DNA from: Euphorbia lathyris | Lineage: Eukaryota > Streptophyta > Magnoliopsida > Malpighiales > Euphorbiaceae | Assembly: GCF_963576675.1 (NCBI RefSeq) | Contig: NC_088917.1 | Span: 33,448,501 to 33,512,500, forward strand | Length of the DNA: 64,000 bases | Direction of reading: 5' to 3' | Shown: positions 44,115-57,215 of the stretch, piece after piece | Layout: each line of letters starts with the position of its first letter | How positions within the stretch are numbered: position 1 is the stretch's first letter | Notes under the pieces: model-generated | Database searches by the model: none | The model's input: the letters and a program-made list of their open reading frames with translations, nothing else | Told to the model about the DNA's origin: nothing | Position numbers and translations under genes: made by a program

Positions 44115-45206
44115 CAAGAAGATAGTTTTGTTAATGATATCTGAAATTGATCCAACTTGTCAACATTAAGGATAAAATGACTCTTAACTATCAATGTCAA
44201 GGTGAAATTACTATAATTAAATATTTTAATTAAACATATATAATTTTTAAAATAAAATTAAATATAAAAATTTTGGATAATAATTTATTCAAAATTAAGG
44301 AAGATATAAGAAATTATTTAATGATAATTATCAAAATAAAAACATTTAAAATTGAGTTTTTATGGGCTGAAAGAAAAAAGAGTAATCTCTTAAATTCTAT
44401 ACCATAAAAGCTAAATTATAAATCTTCAAAATTTAATTTTTAACTTTAAATTTATATGTTAAGCTATAAATTTTAAACATAAAATTTTATTCCTGTGAAG
44501 TATATATCTATATGTTAAATTATAAATATAACAAAAATATGAGTATGTTAGAAAAATTAAATACATTTAACTAAAAAAATAATTAGAATAAAGAAAAATA
44601 ATAGAAGAAGAAACATAGATTTTTTTATTCAAACCAACTAAATAAGTGAAAAGATATTTTTCTTATAAAAAAATTAAAAAGTGGAAGAACGAATTAAACT
44701 AGACTTTTTTGAAATTCAAAATAAATACTTCCTTTTATTGATAAGCATTTTATGATTTTAATTAATCATTCTTTAGAAAAGACAATTTGTATTAAATATT
44801 GCAAATTCACGTTTTTTTAACAATAAAAATTAAAGAAAAAGAAAAAATCCATATAGAATTACTTAAAATTAAAGTAATCTATATAAAAAAAATTAATAAA
44901 TTTTTTATATATATTCTATTCTCTAAATTTCTATCCATCTATCTTTATTCAATAATAAATAGCTTATCATGCTTTTCGAAAAAAAAAATAACGGGATAAA
45001 ATTGAAAAAAATGACTAATATAACCTTATAATTAAAAACTAATTAAAAATCTGTTTATAGGATTATATTAGTCATCTTTTTCAATTCTATCTATTCTATC
45101 CTATTTTTTTCTATTAAATAGTATTTACCCAAAAAATAAATATCTTACCATGAATAAACAAACTAACCATCAACTGTTGATATACAATATATTCAATGTT
45201 TGAAAG
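44115..45206. other. AT-rich intergenic stretch with one inverted repeat
   Basis: No gene seen. Arms at 44981-45030 and 45056-45110 form an imperfect inverted repeat of about 45-50 bp around a 25-bp AT-rich centre. It could be a decayed miniature transposon; no target duplication was found. Confidence 0.55.
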
Positions 45207-45576
45207 TAGAGGTGGGCACGGTTCGGTTAACCGGTCAATTAGGTGAAAAAATTAACCGAACCGTTATCAACGGTTTTTTAACCATCCAAACCGAAACTGG
45301 TCCATATCAATCGGTCCATTAATTTTGGTTAGGTTTTTCGGTTAACGGGTTTTAACCAATTCTCACTAGTTAACCAAAAATCAACGGTTAACTATAATTT
45401 TTATCCAAACCTAAATTTGTAACGATATTAAAATACATATAATTTCAAAAATTCAAACGAAACGAATTCATATAAAATTTCAGAATTTAAACATAAGTAT
45501 CGAACTAAAAAGAATCCATCAAGTTTACATTTAAAACATAAAGAAATGTAAATAATATTTCGTCAAAGTATTTATG

Positions 45577-46424
45577 TGATGCGGGGCATCTCCTTCTGGG
45601 ACCGGGTCCGTACGAAGAAAGTAGGAGGAAGAACAAAGCACGAGCAACAAGCGAGTAAAGAGGTCAAGACAGTGCCACACAACACACCAGCAGCTCAGAC
45701 ACGGTCCGCGTGGATTAAAGCACGCTTCGCGTGAAGGAAGGTGACCCGGAGAAGAGTTCAGCAGCCAAACTATGCTCCGCATAGATTTGGGCACGCTCCG
45801 CGTAAAATGAGTACTGATCCGGAGAGAAGTCCAGGAGGTCATATACGCACCGCGTAGAATTAGGCACGCACCGCGTACCTTCATTTTAAGAATCCACGCA
45901 CCGCGTAGATTTGGACACGCTCTGCGTATAATGGATACTGATCCGGAGAGAAGTCCAGGAGGTCACATACGCACCGCGTAGAATTAGGCACGCTCCGCGC
46001 ACCTTCATTTTAAGGAACTTGCTCCTTACTCCAGCTCCCTCCTTAATTACAATCATGCCACTCCTTATTTACAACCCATGTCACTCCCTATTTACCATCC
46101 ATGTCATCCCTTTATATTTAACCCATTTTACCCTTATCTTTATCATTTTAATTAATTAAGGATTTACCCTTTTATGTAATTTGCTTTAGGGTTTTGAGAT
46201 TGTATAAATACATCTCTTTCTTGTAATTGTTCTTCAACTTTTATCAGTCAAATATTAATCTTCTTCAAGAAGCTTGTTAAGGTTTTCACCTTCAACAATG
46301 AGGATTTCATATTCCTATGGATTTAGTCCATAAAACCCGGGATTCAATCCTTCTAGTTTAGCTAGAGAAAAAATATCTTTGTAAGTTTATGATTAAAACT
46401 TTCAGTGGAAACCGATCCGTATCA
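45577..46424 (+). repeat. Solo LTR with CGCG-box array
   Basis: 848 bp with ends TGATGCGG...CGTATCA and a perfect 5-bp target duplication TTATG (45572-45576 and 46425-46429). It carries a TATA-like TATAAATAC near 46205 and a tandem duplication of about 122 bp (45771-45892 and 45893-46014). No internal element sequence remains. The superfamily was not determined. Plus orientation is inferred from the TATA position. Confidence 0.85.
45700..46005. promoter_or_regulatory. Array of CCGCGT motifs
   Basis: Seven words matching the CGCG-box definition (A/C/G)CGCG(C/G/T), mostly CCGCGTA, lie in about 300 bp, with further near-matches such as TCGCGTG and CTGCGTA. CGCG boxes are known targets of plant CAMTA calmodulin-binding transcription factors. 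Function here is inferred. Part of the count comes from the 122-bp tandem duplication. Confidence 0.5.
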
Positions 46425-46703
46425 TTATGTTTAAAAGATAGCATATATTTTTTTTTAAAGTAAAGTAGTATAATTTATGTTATATATTTATATTAATATA
46501 CAGTTTTTCATTTGGTTACCGGTTTGATTTTTTTTTTTTTTTGCCACCCCTATCTGAAAGCAACGATATATCCATTTAATCCGACCGGTTTTTGCAACAT
46601 TTTCTAACATTGCGTGTAGCTGTCAGAAAAAGCGCGGGCTTGGGACCGCTAATTCCTCACGAGTAAAATATGAAGCAACGTCTATCCAAAAAAGGAAAGC
46701 AAG

Positions 46704-46880
46704 CCACGTGGTTTAGGGTATTTAAAATAATTATATATATATATAAAAAAAAAAATATTACTTGTCCTAATTGGCAACTACAGCTTATTAATGGGGCACC
46801 TACGTGGGCCTATGTCAATGGATATCTAGCCACGTCAATAAGTGGGACCCGCTAGGTATATGGCAATGAAATGTACGTCA
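46704..46880 (+). promoter_or_regulatory. Cluster of ACGT-core (bZIP-type) sites upstream of LKR/SDH
   Basis: Four ACGT cores: CCACGTGG (46704-46711), TACGTGGG (46801-46808), CCACGTCA (46830-46837) and GTACGTCA (46873-46880). These match G-box/ABRE and TGACG-type bZIP sites. They lie about 0.8-1.0 kb before the ATG and just upstream of the probable 5' UTR. Maize LKR/SDH is known to respond to the bZIP factor Opaque2; use of these particular sites is inference. Confidence 0.5.
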
Positions 46881-47702
46881 GATCCACATCATAAGCAGCT
46901 GAATATACAGATGCACAGAAAACTTTCCTTCTCATCTCACTGCCACTTTGGTTTGGTGAATCGGATCACAACCAAATGATTGATTGATTGATAAACTGAT
47001 CGTGAACTGCACTGATCAAAAAATTCAACAATTCCGCTTTCTCCTCTCTTCTCTTCTCTTCCTTTTGTCTCTTTCAGATCTCACCATCAATAGCCTTTTC
47101 ACTTTGCTTCTCTCTCACAGCGAAACACCGCAATTCTTTTTATGAAACATATGCGGATTTATATTCATTAGACGGAAGGTAATTTCATTGCTGGATTGTA
47201 TCATCATTAAGCTCGCATTTCGCATACAAACGTCTAATCGGAATATTTCTTAGTTCTCTTTTTTTTTTGTGAAATTTGTAGTTTCAACTCTTGATGATCC
47301 ATTTTAGTTTGTTTTTGCTTATTGTATAATCGATGAAGTTCAGTATAAAATAATACTTTATTGATTTCAAATAATAGATTGTATAACGACGCCTGGAAAG
47401 AATTTCAATAATTTAAGGAATCATAATTGATGTCGTTGTTTGTAAAATATTATAATAGATAGAAGCACCATGTCATATAATTGATTGCGTGTTTGTTTGT
47501 TATTTTTTTTACTAATTTTTTTTCTTCTTGTGTTTGTCTTGTTTGGATCAAACGGACCATCGCACTATACTGCACATTCAACGACTTTGTTGAAGCTCTG
47601 TTTCTCACTCTGCTTTTTGTTTCTTAGGATTTATGAATTTTGGTATTTGAGTCTTGGATCAGGAAGTTGATTTGAAATTGAAAAAAAAAAGAAGGTAAAA
47701 GG
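46881..47702 (+). promoter_or_regulatory. Probable core promoter and 5' UTR of LKR/SDH with a leader intron
   Basis: A CT-rich leader (47035-47110) is followed by a good donor GGAAG|GTAATT at 47178/47179 and an acceptor TTCTTAG at 47621-47627, giving a probable 449-bp leader intron. The second leader exon then runs into the ATG at 47703. The core promoter was not pinned; a TATA-like ATATACA lies near 46904-46910. This is sequence prediction without transcript evidence. Confidence 0.45.
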
Positions 47703-50700
47703 ATGCTTGGCAATGGAGTTGTTGGGATCCTCGCCGAGTCGTGTAACAAATGGGAAAGAAGAGTGCCTTTGACACCATCACACTGCGCACGCCTTCTAAA
47801 TAGAGGCAGGGACGGAAGTGGAGTGGCTCGCATAATAGTTCAGCCATCGACAAAGAGAATTCATCATGATGCAATGTATGAGGATGTTGGTTGTGAAATA
47901 TCAGAGGACTTATCTGAGTGTGGCCTCATTGTGGGAGTAAAACAACCCAAGGTGGGACTAGTGACTAGTTTCTTGTTGTTTGTTTTTAACCAAGCAGGAA
48001 GCTATATATAAGAATTGTGATATAATTTTTGCAGCTGGAGATGATCCTTCCTGATAGAGCTTATGCCTTCTTTTCCCATACTCACAAGGCCCAGAAAGAA
48101 AACATGCCATTGCTTGATAAGGTATACATATATCCTTATTCAGATCAAGTAGGGTGGAATAAAGTTTTATGATTGTGTTGATTTTGAGTTTGATGTGTAG
48201 ATCCTAACAGAGAGGGCGTCGCTATATGATTATGAACTTATCGTTGGGGACCACGGGAAAAGATTACTTGCTTTTGGGAAATATGCTGGGAGAGCAGGAC
48301 TTGTTGATTTCTTGCATGGATTAGGACAGCGTATGATCCACTACTTAGAAGAATATTCAGTTTTATAATTATTAATTCTGATCAAGTGTGATGATATAGG
48401 GTTCAATGTTCATCTGGTGACAGTTTAATAGTTATTGTTTTTCTTGGCTTCTAACAGTCCAAGCATTTCAGTTTGTTGATCATCCAATTTTGCTGAAATA
48501 AATATCTTCTGCTAAAATTTGGAGTGTACTTGCTGAATTCATTCTGGTGTTACTTCAAAAATTTTAATTTCAGGGTACCTAAGCCTCGGATATTCAACAC
48601 CGTTTCTCTCATTGGGTTCATCTTACATGTATTCCTCCTTGGCTGCTGCCAAAGCTGCTGTAATTTCTGTGGCTGAAGAGATAGCAACGCTGGGATTGCC
48701 ATCGGGGATTTGCCCTCTCGTTTTTGTATTTACTGGTTCAGGAAATGGTATGCATAATATTGCCTATATATGAATTCAGTATCATGAATTTCGAAGATGC
48801 TGGTTGTAGTGCTAATTTGGTTACGTTCAACTGCTTGGATATACTAAATATATATTTAAGAATTTTTTTTGAGCTTTTGAGCTTAGCATTTTACTTTAAA
48901 ATTTCTATTGGCAACAATATTTAGTTTTTTTACATATTAATACACCTAATAGATTTTCTTCCTTTTTGCTTTAATTCCATAAATGGATTTGATCTTCTAA
49001 TATTGTCTTACATCATGATAAACTTTCTGTTGCTGTTTTTCTTTATAGTTTCCCAAGGCGCACAAGAGATTTTTAAGCTTCTTCCTCATACTTTTGTTGA
49101 TCCAAGCAGACTTCCAGAACTATTTGCTCAAGTAAGCTTGAAGGAACAGTATTCGTAGCATGTATACTTGCTTTAATGGTGTAGGGATCCTCTAGAGTTA
49201 AAAATCCTCTAGAGTTGGTGGAGTTGTAATCTCAACCATTAATTGCAAAATTAATGGATGAGATTTAATTGATAAATTTTAATATTTAATTAGTCATTTA
49301 TTGATCAATCAAATCTCATCCATTCATTTTGCAATTAATGGTTGAGATGATTACAACTCCACCAACTCTAGAGGATTTCAACTCTAGAGGATCCCTAGGC
49401 GCTTTTAATGATACTGTGACGAAGTACTTAGACATCAATAGACGCTTCCTAATGTTTAGGCCACAATTCTACGTTCGGATTCATGCCAGCACTCGTTACT
49501 AATTATTTTATTTTAATTTATTGTTGTAATATTTTACATTATCTATCATGTCTATTGGGCATTGAGTTTATATATGACGATCATTTCACTTGCAACCCTT
49601 GATTTTGATAGGCCAGTGAATCAAGTCCTACATCAAGAACATTAAAGAGAGTATATCAAGTTTATGGTTGTATTGTGACTAGTAAAGATATGGTTGAACC
49701 TGCAGAGCCTTCCAAAACGTTTGACAAAGTGAGTAGTCATTCAAATTTCTTTATAAATTGTCAAACTACATAAGAGCTATTCTTAAGGCTCATCTCTCAA
49801 CTTATACCTACACCCTTCAAGTTCAAGTGGCTTTTACATGCAAGAATATATTAGAGATAATACATAAAAGTTATTGTAGGCTTTAACTGTCAGCGTTCCA
49901 TGACAAAATAAAGTTACCCCAGTCTCAGACTCCTGATCTTATTACCAGCTGTAATTGGCTTTCAACTTTATGGTTGCTTAATCCAAAAAGTGCTTGATTG
50001 TTTATCCTTTAATTTTTGAGGATACAGTCAACGATTCCTTAAAAGCCAGTCAATAGATCAATTTTATTCAGATAATAGTGCGCATTTTGCTGATGCAGGA
50101 CATTTTGTTTTCTTTTCAGGCAGATTATTATGCACACCCAGAACAGTACAAACCCATCTTCCATGAAAAAATAGGTCCATACGCATCTGTCATTGGTATG
50201 TGATATTATTTCTTTAAATATCTTTTCATGTAAAATACGGGGATCATCTAGTGAAATTCTTATATAGTCAGTAATGGTTCAATGGACACGTACCAATTTT
50301 TCTGTTCAAGTTGACACGTACCTAATAACATGCAAGTCCATGTTGACCTGGAAAATTTTCTCAAATTTCATTAATTCCAAGCTTCGACAATATCTATATT
50401 GAAAGGTCTCTCCTTCATTTCCTCTGTTCTCCCTATGTCTCGATTGTTTTGAGTTGTGGGCCATAGCACGGGCATGGGGCTGTCTTTTGGAAACTTCAAT
50501 CAGTGATCAGGAGCTTTTTTTCGTTAATTGGAGTGTCGAAAAAAATAAGAAGAAAAAAGAATTTTGCTTTAGACCCCTGAACGCTTGTGGGTCTACTTCC
50601 GCTAAGAGCAAAAGGTTTTTTATTCTTTGCAGTCAGTCATAAGGATCACTCTGCACATATTTAACAACTGAAAGACTGCAATTTTTATGTTTTCTGTTGC

Positions 50701-53700
50701 TATTGATTTAATTTAATGATTGGGTAATCGTTGTTTTTAGAAAAGAGTAATTCAGATTCAGCGGAAAACTTCTATTCTTGAAGTGTTTTTTTTTCCGTGG
50801 ATCTTCTTTTATACTTTTTTTTTCTGATTTTTCTTTTTCTTTTTCTCAATCATTTGATTTTGCACAATTATAGTCAATTGCATGTACTGGGAGAAGAGAT
50901 TTCCTAGATTGTTGAGCACCCAACAGCTTCAAGATCTAACAAGGAAAGGGTGCCCTCTTATTGGAATTGCTGATATAAGTTGTGATATTGGAGGGTCTAT
51001 AGAGTTTATTAATCAAACCACTTCAATTGACTATCCATTTTTCAGGTACAGAGCTACTTGTTTCTCATTTCGGTAGAAGGTATTCATGCCTTGCTGTTTT
51101 CTTGCCTGATCCATGATTGTATGTCAACATTAGACCATGCTTAAGTATCTTTGATTTTGACTGTCATAATTGAGATGATATATGAGAAAGAAAACTTGTG
51201 CTTGGACGTGCAACATGAATTGTGCTTGGACGTGCAACATGAATTTGTTTTGTTAGTAACTAGCAAGCAAAAGCTTTATCTCCTGAATTTTGTTTTCAAT
51301 TTTCAGCAATAGATGTAAAGTTAATTGCCGTTTTTACTATAATTACTTCTTAATATCAGATACGATCCCTTGAATGATTCATACCATCATGACATTGAGG
51401 GAAATGGTGTGATATGCTCTTCTGTTGACATTCTTCCTACAGAATTCGCGAAAGAGGTTTGTCGTCTTCGTCCCTGCATAGTTCTTAAGAATTTCACATT
51501 TATGTTATTTTGTGTCTAGTTTTTCTAGTTTACATTTTCTGGTAACATGAAACATACTTCCATCATCAAAGGCTTCTCAACATTTCGGAGACATACTATC
51601 CCAATTTATTGGCGGTCTGGCCTCTACAACTGACATAACCAAGTTACCTTCACATCTAAGGAGAGCTTGCATAGCACATGGTGGGACATTAACCCCCTTG
51701 TTTGAATATATTCTGCGAATGCGTAAATCTGATTCAGAGTAAGCTCCTGGTTCCAGATTTCAGTTTGTATTTCCTTACCGTTGTACTAGCATGCATGCTA
51801 ATTGTTGTGGGATTCATTGGATCTGAACTGTGAACATTGACTTGAACAATTCGATTATCCAAGAAGTTATATGCTTTCTTGTAATGGGTCCATGGGTTTT
51901 TTGTTTTGATGTCGTTGGTTCAGTTAGGTGTATATAAAAAGTAGGCCATAGTGAAAACCTTAAGACAGAGACATGCAAGATATTGAGGCAAAGAAAAACA
52001 AGTGAGAAATTCTTAATGACGGTATATCGTTAGAGGGAATATTTGGAAACCCATATTGCTGAAATCAATATAATATAGAATGATATAGTTCATCGTTTAA
52101 CTTGGTCTTCTGATACATGAGTTTGGAGAGGGAGTTAAGAAGAAACAAGGAACAAGTGGAGAAATTTTGGGACTTTTTTCATATGTAACTAACTATTGAA
52201 TCAATTTTTATGTGATTCTCTTTAATAAGTAGTATGCATACCCTTCATTTGTATGCAGAGATATGCCAGAAAATTCTGCAAATTCACATTCCAGCAAGAA
52301 GAAATTCAATACATTGGTATGTCAATTTTGCTTACATGTTTGGATATTCTGCACGAATTTTCATCAATGGATAATACAATCTTGTCTCCTTTATGTAATG
52401 TTTTAAATATTATATTGTCTTCCAAAACCACTTTTATTTGTCCAATCGTTCCTAATGTTGTTATGATCGACAGGTATCTCTGAGTGGTCATCTTTTTGAT
52501 AAGTTCTTAATAAATGAGGCTTTGGATATTATCGAAGCTGCTGGCGGTTCCTTTCACTTGGTCAAGTGTCAAGTTGGTCAAAGTGCTGATGCTACCTCGT
52601 ACTCAGAACTTGAAGTAAGTTGATCCTCAGTTGGGTACTTGGGTTTGATTTTGGAACTAAAAGATTCTCTAGCCACATTAAAGTCAAGTCATATATGTTC
52701 GCTGACCTTCCCAGTTTTATTCGACTCATTGTGTAACTTCTCTTCGAATTTCATTTAATCTCTTAAAATTATCGCAACAAGTATGTCGAAAAATTGGAAG
52801 TTCATATGTCAGGAATAGTTATGCTTCTAAAAGAATTAGTGACTAAAGTTCTGTTTGACATGTTTTTCAAATAGTATGGAATCTTAAAATTGACAAATTA
52901 ATGGACATAGTGCACTAAATATTCAGACATTTTTGGACTTTATACTGCTCAATATGACTTGCTTAATGGCCTTGTACAGGTTGGTGCAGATGATAAGGAA
53001 GTTCTGGATCAAATTGTTGATTCTTTAACTTCTCTTGCTAATCCAGATGAAAATCAAGGGTTGTTAGCTAATGATGCTAATAAAATCTCCCTGAAAGTTG
53101 GTAAAGTCCTGGAGAATGGCACTAAAAAGGACAACGATAGAACTAGGACTTCAGTTCTAATTGTTGGTGCAGGTCGGGTTTGCCGACCTGCTGCTGAATT
53201 CCTTTCTTCAGTTGGCAGCATTGCATCTTGTGAATGGTATAAAGCTTGCCTAGATACAGATTTTGAAGAGCAGAAAGATGTCCATATCATTGTTGCATCT
53301 CTTTATCTAAAGGATGCAGAAGAGGTATAAGCTCACACCTTGAATTTTTCTGCCAAAATTCTTGCATGTGGATAGCAATGATAATAACAATTATAGCAAT
53401 AGCAGGTGTCTGTGTGTCCATCTTCTCCTTATTTTGATTTCAATTATTGATCTTTCGCAGATCATTGACGGAATTTCTAATGCAAAAGCAGTTCAGCTTG
53501 ATATCATGGACAATGAAAGTCTATGCAATTATATTTCACAGGTACCCTTCTCCAGTGGCTACTACACTTTAATATTGTCACTGAGAATTAAAATAAGATA
53601 AATAATATGGGTTCCAACATGATCTAGCGTATCCTAAGTGATCTGTAGCATGCACCTGTAATGTACTGATAGTAATCTAACAAAAAGAGGGTGCTATTAA

Positions 53701-56700
53701 TTGTTGATTAGATGGAAAAGGGTTCTAACTTCTTTAATATATATATCACTTAGAAATCAGCATCAATGATGGTCATTGGTAATGTATTCCCCCTATCTCC
53801 AGGATCACATGCAGTGAATATATCACAATCTTGTGTTGTTTAATTCTTTTCTTCCAATTGTGCAGGTTGAGGTTGTTATCAGCTTACTTCCCCCAAGTTG
53901 CCACATTGTTATAGCAAATGCATGCATCAAGGTAGTAACACTTTCTTAATATTTTCAGAATCATAGTCACTTTGGTTTAGTATACTACTCAGGCTTGCAG
54001 CGTGCAAATGTCTTAGATTGCATTTTTTAAAAGAATGTCAAGCAAGGAGACTTAAAATGCAATTTAGCAATTGAAAAATGTATTGAGTATAGCTGTAGCC
54101 TGGTGAAAATTGTCTTCACCAATTTAAATACAACGCTATTTGTCATCTTTTGAAATTTCAAAAACATTTGTGTTTGGTTCAGCTGCAAAAACATCTTGTC
54201 ACTGCTAGCTATGTTGATGATTCTATGTCAGCACTAGATGAGAAGGCAAAAGCTGCTGATATTACAATACTTGGCGAGATGGGCTTAGACCCTGGAATAG
54301 GTAATTTTCCGATTGTTTTCTGTTTCTTCTATATCTCAACATCTGGACATGTTTAGGCGTGTGATTAGAGTAATGGAAAACATTTTTAAAACTCCATGTT
54401 CTTGTGAAAAACTTACCTCTATCTACTGGTATTGAACTTCAGATAAGTTCTTGCATATAAAATGCTGAATGTGTTCAGGAATAATTAACCTGTATTTGGC
54501 TAGTTCGCTTCTCAAGTTTCCAATTACCTGAATTTGTTATATCAGATTTAAAAAGGCTTAATAAATTTAGTGTTGGCTGTTTACAGTTTTCTTATTCACA
54601 ACCTTCAAATTATGATCTGCTGATTTGAATAGCCAATATATTTACCTGGATGTTTCACAAGAATGTACCAATTTATAAAATTTGAACAACATAAAATGAT
54701 GCTTCAGATCACATGATGGCAATGAAGATGATTAACGAAGCACGTGCTAGAAAGGGGATAATAAAGTCTTTTACTTCTTACTGTGGGGCTCTTCCATCTC
54801 CTGCAGCTGCCGATAACCCACTAGCATATAAATTCAGGTATTTCATGGAGCTTCTTCAACTGAAATGATTTCGTTTCTTTTTCAAAAAAAAAAAAAAAAA
54901 GATCTCGATGAAGGAGATAATATTTGGATGATTTATAATTTTGTTTATGAATAGATAAGTATGAACCATACAATCTTAATGCTGTTCCAGAACATCAGGA
55001 CAGAATAATATTATAATTTTCAGTAAGAGAGGAAATATTATTGCCCTTTTTTATAATTTCAAATTGCTAAATGTGATTCTACTTGGCCAGTTGGAGTCCT
55101 GCTGGAGCAATCAGAGCTGGGCGCAATCCTGCCACCTACAGATCCTGTGGCGAGATTGTACATGTTGAAGGTAAGCTGCCATAAAGCCAAGTATTAGGAT
55201 ATATGCATATATTTTTCTATACTATTTATTATTTTTCTTTTTGGAAATTTTACATAATTCCAGTTTTGCATATCTCCAACATGTAACATAGATATTTCAT
55301 CAAAAAGAAAAACATTTAACATAGATAAGTTTTTATGTCATCATGGAATTTTTTTCTACTCATCTGCTGATACTGATGTACTATCGCCGCTACCATATTT
55401 ATCACATACAACAAATACTCATGATGAAGTATAAAAAAAAGTCATTATTTTGACAGTGTAAAACCTCCTGAGGACCCTTGCAGGTGATAAACTTTATGAT
55501 TCAGCTAGCAAACTTCGGATACCTCAGCTCCCAGCTTTTGCATTAGAATGTCTTCCGAATCGGGACTCTTTAGTTTATGGCAAAGTGTATGGAATAGAAG
55601 ATGCATCAACCATCTTCCGTGGAACACTTCGATATGAAGGTATTACATCGTTTGGCTCCAATAATAATTATACCAATGTCGAAAACATTCAATGGTTAAA
55701 TCAGCTTAGCCTGCTACATAACTTTTAAGTAATATATAATATTACATATTTTGGGATCTTATGCACTAATTGTTTGTGCAGGGTTTGGCAAAATAATGGG
55801 GACATTTGCAAGAATTGGTTTGTTCAGTACAGAATCTCATCCACTTCTTGGATGTGAACAGAGACCAACTTTCAGAACATTCCTTAATGAACTGCTGAAC
55901 TTTCATGTTGACGGAGTGGACGGATCTCTATTATTGGGAGAGAAAGATATTGCTGAAAAGATTGCCAAACTTGGACATTGCGAGGACAAAGAAACTGCAA
56001 TAAAAGCTGCTAAAACTATAATGTAAGTTCTATGACTACCTTAAAAATTTATTTTCAGGTACAATACAAGGATTGACATGGGTCCATTCGGCTATTTATT
56101 ATCATTTCATGCTTAGTTGCCTAAATGATACACATACACCCACATATTTCTACAATCTAATTTGTTTTCCTCAATGGATTAGAATTTTGGGACTTCATGA
56201 TTGCACAGAAATTCCTGCAACCTGCAAAAGTGCATTTGATATTACGTGCTTCCGTATGGAAGAAAGGTTGACATATTCCAGTACTGAACAGGTATGTTTC
56301 CTTGCATGGAATATATATGCATAATATTTTGTCTAGTTTTCTTGTTGGTAGCGTTTGATATTTTCTTGAAGGCATTGGATTTTTTATTTTCCACTGCTGG
56401 CTTTAGTGCTTTGTAACATTGAATTTACATTTGTTCTGTTCTTGTATACCCTTTTCATTGTGGTAGTTGGAGAAAACCCTCAAAATGATAAAACTGTAAA
56501 CTGAACTCGAGCAACTGAATAGCGGTTTTCTTTTTTAAATTAAGTGAAATTTATTTACTCAGAGCTGTAATTTCATCAGCAGGACAGCCAAGTTTTAATT
56601 GCTGTTTGTACAATTTGTGGTCAGGATATGGTGCTTTTGCATCATGAACTTGAGGTAGAATTCCCTGACAACCCACCTACAGAATATCACAGAGGCACTT

Positions 56701-57215
56701 TATTGGAATTTGGAACAACTAAAAATGGGAAAACAATTACTTCCATGGCTCTCACCGTTGGTATTCCTGCAGCAATCGGTGCTCTGGTGCTTATACTACA
56801 ATCTATTCTACAACTCTTTTGTTCTTTTGGTTGGACAATCCATTAACCAAGGACTGTTTAAATTTGTTTCAGCTCTTACTAGAGAACAAGATCAAGACAA
56901 GAGGCGTTCTGAGGCCTATTTTACCTGAAGTATATCTGCCAGGTAAACTAAATCCACTTGTTATAAACAATTCATATGATGTTAGTATTGCAATATCATC
57001 AATTATTAGACCACACAAGTATAATTTCTCTCACTAGGTGGTGGGATCTACTGCTTCTGTCTATCTGATAACTCTCCATAGAACGGAAATTATTATTATA
57101 GGTAAAATTGAACCATATTGTCAGATTTTAATAATTGATTTGCCTTGTTCTTGGTTTTGTAGCATTGAGTATTTTACAAGCCCAAGGAATTAAGTTAATT
57201 GAGAAGATTGATTGA
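47703..57215 (+). CDS. LKR/SDH: Bifunctional lysine-ketoglutarate reductase/saccharopine dehydrogenase (24 exons)
   Basis: Starts lysine catabolism in the cytosol: the LKR half joins lysine and 2-oxoglutarate to saccharopine using NADPH, and the SDH half splits this to glutamate and aminoadipate semialdehyde. Exons: 47703-47951, 48035-48121, 48201-48330, 48574-48747, 49049-49131, 49612-49728, 50120-50195, 50874-51045, 51360-51456, 51572-51738, 52259-52316, 52474-52614, 52980-53324, 53461-53541, 53866-53931, 54183-54300, 54708-54837, 55091-55170, 55484-55639, 55782-56022, 56183-56291, 56625-56786, 56873-56942, 57163-57215. They sum to 3,162 nt, 1,053 residues, near the usual plant length. LKR spans about 1-470, with RIHHDAMYEDVGCE and FTGSGNVSQGAQEI. 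A linker follows. SDH starts near 575 with the Rossmann motif VGAGRVCRPAAEFL, then GEMGLDPGIDHMMA. No stop or frameshift is seen, so it is probably functional. Plant genes of this type can also make SDH alone from an internal promoter; none was identified here. Confidence 0.96.
49184..49395. mobile_element. Mariner-like miniature element in LKR/SDH intron 5
   Basis: 212 bp with about 85-bp terminal inverted repeats, starting GGGATCCTCTAGAGTT and mirrored at 49380-49395. Both ends are flanked by TA (49182-49183 and 49396-49397), the Tc1/mariner target. Inside each end GATCCTCTAGAGTT-like words occur twice. It sits mid-intron, well clear of splice sites (49131/49612), and would fold into a long hairpin in pre-mRNA. 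Confidence 0.82.
51196..51243 (+). repeat. 24-bp tandem duplication in LKR/SDH intron 8
   Basis: The unit TTGTGCTTGGACGTGCAACA plus four bases occurs twice in direct succession (51196-51219 and 51220-51243) without mismatch. It is a recent slippage or repair product within an intron; no effect on coding is expected. Confidence 0.85.

Larger units (their letters stand above)
45207..46552. mobile_element. hAT-like non-autonomous element containing a solo LTR
   Basis: Ends TAGAGGTGGGCA and, read from the right, TAGGGGTGGCAA. The 8-bp flanks are TTTGAAAG (45199-45206) and TCTGAAAG (46553-46560), one mismatch, as expected for hAT. The left part is rich in GGTTAACC words, as at 32244-32801. Without the solo LTR the element is about 490 bp. 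It lies roughly 1.1 kb upstream of the LKR/SDH start codon. Confidence 0.82.

Noticed and set aside
45531..45884. Minus-strand open frame of 117 codons with repeated Arg/Leu stretches
   Set aside because: It lies in the solo LTR and its open frame comes from the GC-rich CGCG repeats; no protein motif.
45770..46015. Possible CRISPR-like or satellite array of CCGCGTA words
   Set aside because: Spacing is irregular, the copies lie within one 122-bp tandem duplication in an LTR, and the organism is a plant.
47485..47670. Hydrophobic small open frame upstream of LKR/SDH
   Set aside because: It lies in the predicted leader intron, is T-rich, and has no sign of coding beyond being open.
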